Shown here in pieces: positions 1 to 10,647 of a stretch of DNA of 64,000 bases. The stretch comes from Aplidium turbinatum. Taxonomy: Eukaryota > Chordata > Ascidiacea > Aplousobranchia > Polyclinidae. The stretch is from positions 434,001 to 498,000 of the forward strand of contig OU964923.1 of NCBI GenBank assembly GCA_918807975.1, in the 5' to 3' direction. A program made the position numbers and the translations under genes. The notes below the pieces were generated by a model. It searched no databases, was not told the origin of the DNA, and saw only the letters and a program-made list of their open reading frames with translations. Each line of letters opens with the position of its first letter. The stretch's first letter is position 1.

Positions 1-559
1 GAAATGAGCTTGCAGGTGATTCATCTGCTTTTGGAGAGCTAATCTGTGCTTTCTTCTTGCTTGGTTTCCTGCCACGTTTCTTAACTTTACGAGTTTCAGA
101 TTTACTTGTTGAAGGTTTACTTTTGCTTGGAGCCGGAGGGGGCGGCACATCAGGAGACTTGGGAATAGTGTGCTCAACCATGATCGGGTTCTGTTGCTCC
201 GGCATGGGAGGTGGAAGAACCTTCATAGTGTTGTGCAATTGATCTTGAAGATCATTTTTAGGTTCTTCAGGTGGCATGGCCTTGTTTGACGAGGAAGGGA
301 TTTCGTTGCTAGCACCAAATACACAAGATGGCTGAGGTTGAGAAAATAATTGACTTTCAGGAAACTTCACACCAGCAAAGCCAGGCACTGCTGCCACGTT
401 CACCATGTTGTGCCGATATGGAGCAAAGTTTTGAAAGTGTTGGAATGCAACGTGATTAGTGGCTTCCATATTTTGTTGCCACATTTGCCGTTCGTCAGCA
501 ACTTGCTCTCGGTTGTAATTGTGCTGCTCCACTGGCCAACTTCCACCATACCAAGCCAT
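1..559 (-). CDS. Proline-rich AT-hook protein, N-terminal part, runs off the window
   Basis: Reading the minus strand from the ATG at 559-557 gives 186 codons without a stop up to base 1, so the gene continues outside the window. The product starts MAWYGGSWPVEQ, is rich in Gln, Asn and aromatic residues for its first 60 residues, then becomes Pro- and Ser-rich (VLPPPMPEQQ, DVPPPPAPSK) and reaches a basic cluster KKRGRKPSKKKA near residues 162-173. The RGRKP core resembles an AT-hook, which binds the minor groove of AT-rich DNA, so a nuclear chromatin or transcription role is likely. I do not recognise the family. Codon use is coding-like throughout and no splice donor is needed in the visible part. 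Upstream (560-600) is AT-rich and could be 5' UTR or an intron end. The reading frame is secure; the function is inference from one short motif. Confidence 0.72.
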   Translation of the reverse strand, partial: MAWYGGSWPVEQHNYNREQVADERQMWQQNMEATNHVAFQHFQNFAPYRHNMVNVAAVPGFAGVKFPESQLFSQPQPSCVFGASNEIPSSSNKAMPPEEPKNDLQDQLHNTMKVLPPPMPEQQNPIMVEHTIPKSPDVPPPPAPSKSKPSTSKSETRKVKKRGRKPSKKKAQISSPKADESPASSF

Positions 560-2258
560 GTTCTTAGCGTTTACAAGATAGGAACAACTTAACAAAAATT
601 ATCAATGTTCTTATTATCTGTTTAATCCACAACAGGAATTACAAAGGGCCTATGTTATTATGTAACATATATATACACTTACAGTATATATATTCTAACT
701 ATATTTTAAAAGCCATTACTTATGCCAGATCTTCAAAACGACTTTTACCCACAAACTGGAGGTTGCATCAAGCAGCTGACTTACCAAACTTGAACACTGG
801 GTTCGAATAGGCCAATGTCTAAAATTAGAACAAAAAATGAACTAGAGATGTACCGATACCAATATTTTGGCCGATACCTATATCACTTTTTTAGGCCGAT
901 ACTTTAGTGTTACAAAAAGAAGCAATTTTGGTATTGGCAAGTAATTATATCAAATGCTTAATGGCATAATATGCTGATTCAAAGCTTTTTTTAATAGTTT
1001 TGTGCAAATAGGGTAAAACTTAAAGCACAAGATCAAAAGTAAAACCACAAGATCTTGTGCTAAAACACAAGCCGTGGCACCACCGCGACTGACACAGTGA
1101 CAAATTAGTCTAAAACCAAAAAATCCCCAAAATTCAAAATTAGTTGTGTTCAAGTTTGGCGCTTACAATAAATAAATTCCAAAATACGCCACAAAACCAA
1201 CCAACTTTGGAAATTTATAGAGCAGCAAGGGAAACTTCAAATGGGCAACATTAGGTGCCAAAGGGGCAATATTACATCATTATGAGTGACAATGGACGGA
1301 TTTGGAAGTCCTTGGCACTTGAAGATTCAAGAATCCAATCCCAACTCAATGTTGTGTCATAATAGTAGGTTTTAGTAATGAAAGGCCACCGTGATTGAGG
1401 ACTGGGGTATAAGGGAAGAAACATTACATCATAATTGGGGTTTCTGAAAAATTATTGAAGGGTTTGTGCAAACTCTCCAAATAGGCTAATAATGATAGCC
1501 ATTAACCGTATCTGTTACTGGCGTAGACCTTATGGTCTCGCCCTCTGCTAATTCAGCAATTTCACATAGAAACAGTGACGCTAGAAACCTGAGATTTCTT
1601 GACTTTTACTTTTTTTTCTTGCCCCAACTTTTAATCCCGATTATGTTGGTATCGGATAATTGTGAAGTTCACAATAAACCTTTTGTCACAGCCAGTTATA
1701 AAATGCAAGAAATTTCCTGATATTCTATAGCTTGATTGACAATTTGCTATTAGCGTGCGGTTTCATTTTGTGTCTGTCAGTCATAACACGATGGCGCTAA
1801 AATTCTATTCTCTACCCAGGCAGCAAAATCCGTCATTTTTACATTGATTCAACGTCGATTTTGCTGTCTGGGTAGGGAGTTGGTCTTTGACGCGATATGA
1901 GTCATTCTTTGCTGGCAGACATCAATTAGGAAGGTAATTTATTATTTGCGCAAATTGCTTTGTAGTGCAAAAAGTGCATGGAATACTGCTTGCACAGAAA
2001 CGGAAAAACAAAATTGATGAAATTCTGTGTTCTATGCAAGAGGACTTTCAAAATAAAATGTGAACTGAGAAATTTGACCAAGAAATGGCGAACATAGGTC
2101 AAAAACCGAGTCTTTATCACCTTTTCTACCTAAAATACACAATTACGAATGTATTTTGCGAAATAAATTGATTGAAGTGATAGATAAGGCTTTTGACCAA
2201 CGGCATACTTTTTCCCGTTGTTATTTGATATAAGCCGACGGAGTAATTAGCAATAAGA
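560..2258. other. Intergenic, AT-rich, with small repeat remnants
   Basis: No gene is supported here. At about 842-900 the sequence GAGATGTACCGATACCA, followed by further GCCGATAC words, resembles the end of a hAT-type MITE, but no matching right end was found. The inverted repeat at 1812-1875 is listed separately. A GTAGACCTTATGGTCTC word near 1525 recurs as GTAGACCTGATGGTCTC near 2265, next to the LINE fragment, so both may come from the same element. Confidence 0.4.
1812..1875. repeat. Short inverted repeat (hairpin MITE-like)
   Basis: The arms 1812-1830 (CTACCCAGGCAGCAAAATC) and 1857-1875 (GATTTTGCTGTCTGGGTAG) are inverted copies that match at 18 of 19 positions around a 26-base spacer. 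Such units are usually miniature foldback elements. No coding content. Confidence 0.6.
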
Positions 2259-2259
2259 G

Positions 2260-2595
2260 AGACGTAGACCTGATGGTCTCGGCCAGTAACTCTTGATGCC
2301 AAAAGGAAGCAGTGACAGATACGGTTAAGCAATGGAAACAACAATTCGAAAATGACCCATCATACACTGAAATAAAGGTCCCACCATCAGAGTCCTTCCC
2401 CCTAGGAACAAACGCTCCTTGGGCAAAGTGGAAAACATTAAACCGACTCCGAACCGGTGTTGCACGCACTAAGTCTGCAATGGTGGAGAGGGGCTATGAC
2501 ACGAGCCCAGTTGCATGTATCTGTGGCACCGAGCCCCAAACAGCGGACCACCACCTTGTTTGCCCTCGGCTTGCCACCCGGTGTAATCTGGGTTT
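2260..2595 (+). mobile_element. LINE 3' fragment (Nimb/I-like), C-terminal Cys/His motif
   Basis: An open frame from about 2312 encodes WAKWKTLNRLRTGVART and then CICGTEPQTADHHLVCP. The C-x-C-x(n)-H-x(4)-C arrangement after NRLRTG is the C-terminal zinc-knuckle-like tail found in many Nimb/I-like LINE proteins. It has the same layout as the C-terminus of the copy at 5880-7200, which carries WIRLNHCE at the corresponding place. Only about 90 residues of LINE protein remain, so this is a 5'-truncated copy. From about 2590 the sequence becomes T-rich and unrelated. Confidence 0.6.
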
Positions 2596-3332
2596 TTTTT
2601 TCGCTGAGACTTTTCGGTCATTTGTCCGAAATGACTTGAATAAATTCGGTCATTTTTTATTTATTTCGGTCATTTATTATGATGAAAATATTTCCTTTCA
2701 AGTAGCTGATACAAACCAAAATTTGCACTTCCTGACTAGCTACAATTAACATTAAGTTTCGCTGAGAAACGTTGTCGTGTTTTATCTGAGAAAAGTCAGA
2801 ACAGACAAACGTTTCTTCAACGTTCATCAGCAAAACTCAACCTTGCAACACTTGGCCGCAGACATCTTTTATTGCACACTAACACACGTTCAAAAATAAC
2901 GTGAAACAAAAACGGCAAGCATTAAAAACAAGTAAGAATGACCAAACAAAAAAAACACATTACGCTCTAATGGTTCGCAATTGCAAAGTGATTTAACTCC
3001 TCAACAGTTTCATGGTCATGACGTCACTATGTAGGCATTTTTTTCTTTTTCTCTTTCAAAGCAAAAAACGAGAAGAGTGCCTATATAAGTTCTAAATTCA
3101 ACACCTATGTTCAACTGATTCTGTGGCGCGTAGGGTACTTATCGGGCTGGTGCTCCTGAGGGAATGAGTTCGATACTACGTGGAAGCATTTTTTTTTTTT
3201 TTTTTTAAACTAAATTTTGACCCGAAGTGACTCAATCGTTAGATTTCTGCATTTTTGTGGTCAAATTTTAATTTGAGTAGCCTACAGCCCAATTTTTTAT
3301 GTCTTTTCAAATATGAGTAATAAAGTTAGAGT

Positions 3333-3703
3333 TTTTTAATTTTCTTGAATTTAAGAATTTCTCTGGATAATCTTCCGTTCGTCATAAGAGGATGTGACCG
3401 TGTTTGCCGAACGACGCAAAAATGTAATGACGAACGGAAAATTACCCAGAGAAATTCTCAAATTCCAGAAAATTAAAAACTCTAACTTTATTACTTAATT
3501 TTATTTTTTAATTTTCTAGAATTTAAGAATTTCTCTGAATAATTTTCCGTTCGTCATAAGAGGATGTGACCGACTGACCATGTTTGCCGAACGACGCAAA
3601 AATGTAATGCGTCGTTCGGCAAACACGGTCACATCCTCTTATGACGAACGGAAAATTATCCAGAGAAATTCTTAAATTCAAGAAAATTAAAAAACTCTAA
3701 CTT
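3333..3703. repeat. Double hairpin repeat (TTCCGTTCGTCATAAGAGG family)
   Basis: Two back-to-back palindromic units lie here, about 3333-3485 and 3500-3703. Each begins TTTAAGAATTTCTCTG, passes through CCGTTCGTCATAAGAGG and GTTTGCCGAACGACGC, and returns in reverse complement. The second unit is close to a perfect hairpin. It sits in the middle of the larger foldback element. No coding potential. Confidence 0.6.
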
Positions 3704-3706
3704 CAT

Positions 3707-4701
3707 GGATGCAACCTAGTTCGTACCATGAACAGTTCAGACCGTCAGTTCGTACCTTGAAAAGATCAAGAAAAAAAAATTTAAAAAAGCCGAAGTCGCT
3801 GATCGCAGTTTCCGCAATCATTTTAAAATTTTTCCCCAGAAAAGATCGAGAGAAAAAATAGCTCAAAACTGAAGTCCGCTGATCGCAGTTTCCGCAAAAA
3901 TTTTTTCCGCAGTTTTCGCTAACACTAACCATAGAGTAATCTATGCTCTAACCCTAACCCTCGCTGATCCGGAAAATTTTTTCCACAGTTTCTGTTATCC
4001 CTTACCCTAATTCTAACCGGTACCCGGTCATTTGGTCGACAGGACGTTTGGTCGACAGGACGTTTGGTCGACAGGACGTTAGGTCGACAGAACGATTTAT
4101 TTTAGGGTTAGGGTTAGTTAACTAACCATAACCCTAATCTAACCCTGACTCTAAACCTAACCCTAACCCAAAAATGAATCGTTCTGTCGACCTAACGTCC
4201 TGTCGACCAAACGTCCTGTCGACCAAACGTCCTGTCGACCAAATGTCTGTCGACCAAACGACCGTGCACCATTCTAACCATAGAGTAATCTATGCTCTAA
4301 CCCTGAACCTCACTGATCGCAGTTTCCGCAGTATCCACAAACGTTTTTCTGCAGTTTCCGCTAACCTTTGCCCTAACCATAGAGTAATCTATGCTCTAAC
4401 CCTCGTTGACCGCAAACATTTTTCCGCAGTTTCTGCTTACCCTAACTCTAACCATAGAGTATTAGAGTAATCAATGCTCTAATCCTAACTCTCGCTGATC
4501 GCAGTTTCCGCAAACCGCAGTTTCCGCTGACCCTAACCCTCGAGTTTGTTTCAAATTGTTTGGGGAAACTCCGATCAGCGACTTCGGCTTTGTGCTATTG
4601 AACTGCGATCAGCGACTTCGGCTTTTTAAATTTTTTTCTCGATCTTTTCAGGGTACAAACTGACTGTACGAATAGTTCAAGGTGCGAACTAGGTTGCACC
4701 C
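3707..4701. mobile_element. hAT-type MITE with telomere-like core, copy A
   Basis: The termini are GGATGCAACCTAGTTCGTACC on the left and an inverted counterpart ending GGTTGCACCC on the right. The element is flanked by a perfect 8-bp target duplication AACTTCAT (3699-3706 and 4702-4709), which points to the hAT superfamily. The interior alternates CCCTAACCC words with CGCTGATCGCAGTTTCCGCA and ATAGAGTAATCTATGCTC. It encodes nothing recognisable. It was inserted into the foldback element 3014-5021 and was itself entered by the palindrome 4025-4264. Related copies lie at 8718-9441 and 10648-11096. Confidence 0.75.
4025..4264. repeat. GTCGAC palindromic repeat nested in copy A
   Basis: Units of GGTCGACAGGACGTTT run inward from the left and return in reverse complement (AAACGTCCTGTCGACC) on the right. 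They meet around a centre of telomere-like words and TTAGTTAACTAACC. About four units stand on each side. Outer ends are CGGTCATTTGG and CCAAACGACCG. I read it as a small foldback insertion inside the hAT-type MITE. Confidence 0.55.
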
Positions 4702-5114
4702 AACTTCATTACTCATAGTTGAAAAGACATAAAAAATTGGGCTGTAGGCTACTCAAATTAAAAATTAACCACAAAAATGCAGCAGCCTAACGATTGAGTC
4801 AATTCGGGTCAAAAGTTAGTTAAAAATTAAAAATAAAAGAACGCTTAGCTGCGTAGTATCGAACTCATTCCCTTGGAGCACCAGCCGGAGACTTATCCTA
4901 TGCGCCACCAAATCAGTTGAACGTAGGTGTTGAATTTAGAACTTACGGTATATAGGCACTCTTCTCGTCTTTTGCTTTGAAAGAGAAAAAGAAAAAATGC
5001 TTATATAGTGACGTCATGACCGGTCAAATAGTGTTTAAGATTCAAAGACCGGCGCCGGTCAAATAGCCACTGCCTTTAATAAATGAAAAAGGATTCTGAG
5101 CATTTTTGTTGTTA

Positions 5115-5196
5115 TTGTAATAAGTATGGCACCGTATCATTGTTTGAAGATGGCACCGTATTGTAATAAGTATGGCACCGTATCATTGTTTGAAGA
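5115..5196. repeat. 46-bp tandem duplication
   Basis: TTGTAATAAGTATGGCACCG and the following bases are repeated with a 46-bp period (5115-5160, then 5161 onward). It is a local slippage-type duplication of AT-rich intergenic DNA. The rest of 5022-5880 holds no gene. Confidence 0.7.
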
Positions 5197-5879
5197 ATTT
5201 CTGTCGGCTATTTTTAAGCTCTTATAATCCTAGTAAGTAGATCAACTGGTACCAGCAGCACCAAGAAGAAAATGACCAAGTGAAATTTGGCCACTAGAGT
5301 GAAGGAGCATTTGGTTTAACTGCTCTCAGAAGAAATAGTGCAATTAAAGATCATTATATATATATATACTCGATTGCCAAACTTGTTCAAACAATAAACC
5401 TGTCAATTTTCCAACTTGGCCGGACCTGGAGTCTTCCCTTGATTGATGAACTGAAGCGATGGGCTTGGTTAGGATGAAATAAATAAAAAGAGTTTCCACG
5501 CATAATATAAAAAATATAAAACATTTTCTGATTGATTGAAATGTAAGATCTACTTAAATTTAAATGATCACTCAGTTAATAACGACATGTTGCCAAAATA
5601 CGAGCAAATACTCGCAGCATAAAACTGGAATGTCAAACTATACTGATGATTTATATATGATATTTCAGATAAGCTGAAGATTGTAAAAATTTAAAGGGAA
5701 AATTGTGCTGTTAAAAAAGAAATGTTAAAAAAGAAATTTCATTAAAATTCCGAAAAAAGTTTGAGCCTAGCTGAGAACAACTTTGGTTCGCCACCAACTG
5801 TAACACGAATGTAGAACTTAAAAATTGCCACCACCATCAATGTCCACTGTCCAGACTATAATCATTACACCACCATCAC

Positions 5880-7200
5880 ATCATCAATGTCTATAAGCCA
5901 CCACCCTCACGCTTAACACCAACAGCCATCCCAGTGTTCCCACAACCCAGCCTCTATGCTGGCGATTTTAATTGCCACCACGTTGACTGGGTCTACAACA
6001 CCACCCGATCTGGTTTTCGCGAGTAATGACCCTGATAATTGCCAACCGGACAGACGTTCGTGTGCTTGCGAAGTTCCCCGGTCCCAACATCGACCTTCGA
6101 TCATCACGGCTCCAACGCTTACAATCATAATGCCAGTCCTGAGCAAGCCTGTTAAGCGATGGAACTTCAAAATGGCTAACTGGGAGTATATAGTAGCCTA
6201 TCTCCCATCCCCACACACCAACAACGTGGAAGAAGCCTACAGGACTTTTGTGGTGCAATAATATCAGGGGCAAAACACTCCATCCCCCACGGCCGACGTA
6301 GGCTACATACCGTTCTGGGATAATGAATGCGAAAGTCTCTACTCCGACTTCCTTTACGCCCCCTGTTGGCAAGGCTGGACTCAAAGAGAAAGGAGCGCTG
6401 GTCAGAAGCCGTTGCATCAATCGTCGATTTACTTCACGCACTCCAGTCGCATAGCATGGAGTACGGTACATTGAACAACCTAACTGGCAGATTACGTGCC
6501 TCTCGTCCTGCGCACCAGTCTGGTGTCGTAGTTCTCACACCCACCACATTATTGATACCGCCATCAACGACGCACTGCATACTGTGACTGGATGCCTCCG
6601 TCCCACTCCGACAAACTACCTACCCATCCTAGCAGACATCCAACCCGCTGAGCTACGCCGTAAAGGAGCCACGATTTCTTTCACTCGACGCGCTCTGGAA
6701 CCTGACCATCTCCTCCATGCAGCATTCAAGCGACCACTACCTATAAAGCAGCAGCTGAAATCAAGACGCCCCTTTGTGCCTGCCGTACAACAACTAGCCT
6801 ACTTAAGAAGGCATAAAAATTTGGTTTAAGTGCAGAACACTGGACGAACCACATGTGGAACACGGAGTGGCAAAACCATACTTCCACGCTCCGTGACTTC
6901 ATACCCGACACCGATGTCACTCGCAAGGCTTGCGTGGATCAGGCTTAACCACTGCGAACTGGCGTCGGCCGCTTTCGTTTGGGCATGCACAAGTGGGGCC
7001 TGGCTCCTTCATCAGAATGCGAGTGTGGTGCTACTGAACAGACCGCACACCATAGGCTATCATCCACCACTGCCTAACCCACCGGCCTCTAAACGGTGCG
7101 CATGGTCTTAGGGTCCTGGACGACGAAACTGCTGAGTGGCTGATGATTTCCTGCCCTCCAATCTAGCCTGGAAAGATCTGCTCATACGCCCATGATGAAC
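5880..7200 (+). mobile_element. Nimb/I-like LINE copy lacking its whole reverse transcriptase core
   Basis: Fragments read in protein order. First comes the end of an APE-type endonuclease (AGDFNCHHVDWVYNTTRS, near 5957). Then comes a linker (KRWNFKMANW; SPHTNNVEEAYRTF) that matches the linker of the second copy at 30807. Next is SMEYGTLNNLTGR (about 6450-6500), and directly after it the C-terminal domain (CAPVWCRSSHTHH, VTGCLRPTPTNYLPIL, IQPAELRRKGA). The catalytic RT block seen in the 31.8-32.2 kb copy is missing, with a junction at about 6505-6512. Several frame changes separate the pieces, so the copy is dead. After 7100 the homology fades. Confidence 0.7.
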
Positions 7201-8717
7201 TAGTCGTCGTTGAGCAAAACACTTGACGTAAAATGCTCTACATATCAGTTCGGCTTTCATTTAATCATACAGTGTGCTTTTAATTGTTTTGCCAAAAGGA
7301 ATTGAAACATTTTAACAATTGTTTGATGGATGCTGAAAAGTTTGGGTGTCCATAAGACAATTAGGCTATCGTTTCTATCACTAGTTGCAAGGTTCATCTG
7401 ATGAAAGTGAAAATAAAAGTAACGACAAACAGCTTGATTTATTGCTTGTCGCTTCGCGCACTATGACAATGCGCATCCTCAGAGCGAATTACATGCAAAA
7501 TAAAATTTTACAAAGATATGTACTACAGTCCCCTGACTACAATGCATAAAATAAAAATTCATAAACAACGCCACATTTATTGTAAAATGGAGTTGGGTCT
7601 TTTGGTAGTGATAAATATTGCCAATGGTTCGAAACGGTTTCATAGCGAATTTAAATTCAGCGCGATTCAATGCTCGCCTTATCGACTCAGAAACTCCTTG
7701 TATGTATGGAATGTTACAACTGAGCCAACAGCTTGGTTACCTTCTCAAATAACAAGAAAAACCAAAACAAACACATTTATAACAAATGTACGACTAGTCC
7801 AATTGATGTCAAGTTATCACAATAAGATAACTTGACATCAATTGGACTAGTCGTACATTTGTCTTGAATTTATAATTATTTGGCAGTGCATCCTATGGAT
7901 CCGTAATTGGGCCTCTCTCTTGCATCAGCTTGCTGGGCGTGCAGTTGTTCTCTTGCGTTATATTGCCTTTTTCATTATTTTTACATTTATAACACCTTAA
8001 AACTTAATAGACCGTCACGTCAAACAATAAAGCACCAGCAAAACTCATTACAGTTTTTTTTTATACTACTTTTTTAGGGCATGATATTTTTTGATATTTG
8101 AATAAGACTACAGGAATTCACTTGACTGTCGCAGCAGTAGGCTAAACAACTTTTTGTTTTCATTTTAACGGAACTTAAGCCTATCTTATGCCAACGTAAT
8201 GCCGATGCTTGACATTTGTCACATTAAATATACAGCAAGCAGCTGACTCGATGACTAATATAGTCTTTTGCTACTTCCTGTCTGTTGTGGAATCAATATT
8301 GTTATTGACTTTTGTGCTATTATATTCGCATTGTTTATACTTGTACCATATACTATTCTCGCAACAGACGAAATAAAAGGTATCTTTCTCAAACCAGAAA
8401 ATTTTCCAGCAATGCATTCTACATTTCTAGACTAGGATATGGCAACACTAGTGCTTGTGAGGTTGCAAATTTGTGATGTTACTTGTTAACCTGAATGGAC
8501 TGAATGGTGAAGCTAGGCATTAGGCAATTGTGAATCATAGTGATGTACCGGTATTTCAGATACTTAGTTCAAACTTAAGTGATGTTAAAGTAGTTGTACA
8601 TCACCAGGGATGGAATTATTGTGGTTTGGCATAATTTTCGCCCAAAATTTCATTAACTTCTAGCCAGAATCAAAATGTTTGCATACCGGTAATTGATGCT
8701 GTAGTGTACCGTACCGG
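7201..8717. other. Intergenic region, no gene seen
   Basis: AT-rich sequence whose open frames are short and lack coding character. The only clear structure is the perfect hairpin at 7782-7862. Near 8530-8570 a small inverted pair (GTGATGTACCGG and TTGTACATCAC) is visible but too weak to classify. Confidence 0.5.
7782..7862. repeat. Perfect 37-bp hairpin with 7-base loop
   Basis: The left arm 7782-7818 (begins ACAAATGTACGACTAG) and the right arm 7826-7862 are exact reverse complements over all 37 bases. They are separated by the loop ACAATAA. Transcribed, this would form an unbroken stem. Perfect pairing suggests recent formation, either as a tiny MITE or through a template-switch event. Confidence 0.85.
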
Positions 8718-9441
8718 GGTGCAACCTAGTTCGTACCTTGAACCATTCGTACAGTCAGTTCGTACCCTAAAAAGATCAAGAGAAAAAATTAAAAAAAGCC
8801 GAAGTCGCTGATCGCAGTTTAATAGCACAAAGCCAAAGTCGCTGATCGGAGTTTCCCCAAACAATTTGAAACAAACTCGAGGGTTAGGGTTAGCGGAAAA
8901 ATGTTTGCGGAAACTGCGATCAGCGTGGGTTAGGGTTAGAGCATAGATTACTCTATGGTTAGAGTTAGGGTAAGCGGAAACTGCGATCAACGAGGGTTAG
9001 AGCTTCCCTAGTTAATGGTTAGGGTAGGGTTAGCGAAAACTGCGAAAAAATGTGTGCGGAAACTGCCGGAAAATGTTTGCGGAAACTGCGATCAGCGAGG
9101 GTTAGGGTTAGAGCATAGATTACTCTATGGTTAGAATTAGGGTAAGGATTAACGGAAACTGCGGTTAGCGGAAACTACGGAATATTTTTTGCGGAAACTG
9201 CGATCAGCAAGGGTTAGAGCATAGATTACTCTATGGTTAGGGTTAGCGGAAACTGCGGAAAAATGTTTGCGGAAACTACGATCAGCGGACTTCGACTTTG
9301 AGCTATTTTTTCTCTTGATCATTTTAGGGGGAAAATTTTAAAATGATTGCGGAAACTGCGATCAGCGACTTTGGCTTTTTTAAATTTTTTCTCTCGATCT
9401 TTTCAAGGTACAAACTGATGGTACGAACTAGGTTGCATCCC
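8718..9441. mobile_element. hAT-type MITE with telomere-like core, copy B
   Basis: The left end reads GGTGCAACCTAGTTCGTACC and the right end GGTACGAACTAGGTTGCAT in the same inverted layout as copy A. Flanks CGTACCGG (8710-8717) and CATACCGG (9442-9449) form an 8-bp duplication with one difference. The interior is an irregular tandem array of GGGTTAGGGTTAG, GCATAGATTACTCTATGG and GCGGAAACTGCGATCAGCGA. No protein is encoded. Confidence 0.7.
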
Positions 9442-9641
9442 CATACCGGTACTCTCCATTTTGCTTTAAAGAAGCCTGGTTTTCATCCCAATACATCAGG
9501 GTCGACCAGTACAACACATAAAAGTGAATATTAGGATATTGTTGCCAGGGATATCTAAAAAAGGGGATACAAAGGCTTTTATTATGTCTGACAATAGAAG
9601 GGCTTTTTATTTATCGTACATCGTCTTTATCATAAAATTGA

Positions 9642-9800
9642 TGGATTTGATTGATTGAATCTTTATCCTTGGACTGGGAAAGCTTCTTGCTGAGCTTAAT
9701 CCTGGCAGTTTCGGATACTTGTAGAGGCTTTGAATCACTGACGCAGGCCCGGTCACCGAGATTGACAGAGTGAAGTGTCCGATTGTTGAAGTCTTGAACA
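9642..9800 (-). mobile_element. tRNA-derived SINE, 3' half, minus strand
   Basis: Read on the minus strand, it matches the 3' body of the SINEs at 21668 and 23546: CAACAATCGGACACTTCACT, then CTCGGTGACCGGGCCTGCGTC, then AGCTTTCCCAGTCCAAGGATAAAGATTCAATC. The tRNA-like head is missing. The tail is a short (TCAA) repeat. Confidence 0.7.
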
Positions 9801-10029
9801 AAGTTGAACAAAATTACAACTGGCATTGTTAGTAATTGAATGAACTTTGCTATTTTTTTTTTTTTATTTGCAATCAGACTCAAAGTCCATAGAATTCAAA
9901 TTTTTAACAGTCATCACACAAAATATCAGACTAACACAACATCAAGCAGGCTACATCAAACAACGTACAAAATACTGTTGTAGTGAATATAAAATGTATA
10001 TACAATTAAAATAGTAATCAGAAGACATA

Positions 10030-10590
10030 ACATTGCAAGCGCAAAAGTGAATTAATTGATCTTTTGCAACGTTCTACAATTGCATAGCAATTTTTTCTTA
10101 ATAGAGCATCAAATGTCGTTCTGTACCTGATATACTTTAGCACTGGATAATTCTGTACGAGTCGTTGCAAGCAACTCGTATGCGATTTAAAGTAGAAGTT
10201 TTATAGTTACACCATAGTTGCGAACCATACATTGGCATACAATATGATTGGTACATTACATTTTTAACTTCGGTAGAGCAATTTCCAAACTTGGACCTAA
10301 GGTGATTGGCAGCGACATAAAGAGATTGCACTTGCCTTTTAATATCCGTGTCATCACTGATGGTATCATCAATCAGTATATATACCTAAATATTTCACTT
10401 GTCCAACAAATTTAATTTGTGTATTGTACAGCCGCATGCATGGAGAAGTCAAAACTTCCAACAGTTTTCTTACAGTTGAAAATAATGTCATGTCTAGAAG
10501 CATAGGATTCACAGTATTGACCTGTATTGTGCTTTCAACATCATGTTCACTGCATGCTGTTAGTTTAGTTACTTGATAAACTAGCTTGCT
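10030..10590 (-). mobile_element. LINE fragment, C-terminal part of reverse transcriptase ORF
   Basis: Minus-strand frames encode FVGQVKYLGIY, then DDTDIKRQVQSLYVAANHL, SKFGNCSTEVKNVMYQSYCM and PMYGSQLWCNY. This order (YLG block, then the thumb/connection region with a YCM-xLYxxQLW motif) is typical of metazoan non-LTR retrotransposons downstream of the YADD box. It is a 5'-truncated fragment with frame changes. It belongs to a family distinct from the Nimb-like copies at 5.9 and 30.8 kb. Confidence 0.6.
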
Positions 10591-10647
10591 TTACATCTAG
10601 CCTACTGCAAAAGGGTTTCTTTAAGAAAACAACTGGTAATCTTTCAG

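Larger units (their letters stand above)
3014..5021. mobile_element. Foldback element made of two inverted arms with tRNA-like promoters, carrying nested insertions
   Basis: The left arm starts GGTCATGACGTCACTAT (3014-3030) and the right arm ends with its exact reverse complement (5005-5021). The arms stay inverted copies for about 310 bp, up to the words near 3315 and 4710. Each arm holds a tRNA-like segment with a possible B box (GAGTTCGATACTA), so the element looks like two SINE-type units head to head. Between the arms lie a hairpin MITE (about 3333-3703), a hAT-type MITE (3707-4701) and, inside that, a GTCGAC palindrome (4025-4264). I found no clear target-site duplication at the outer ends. 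Confidence 0.65.
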
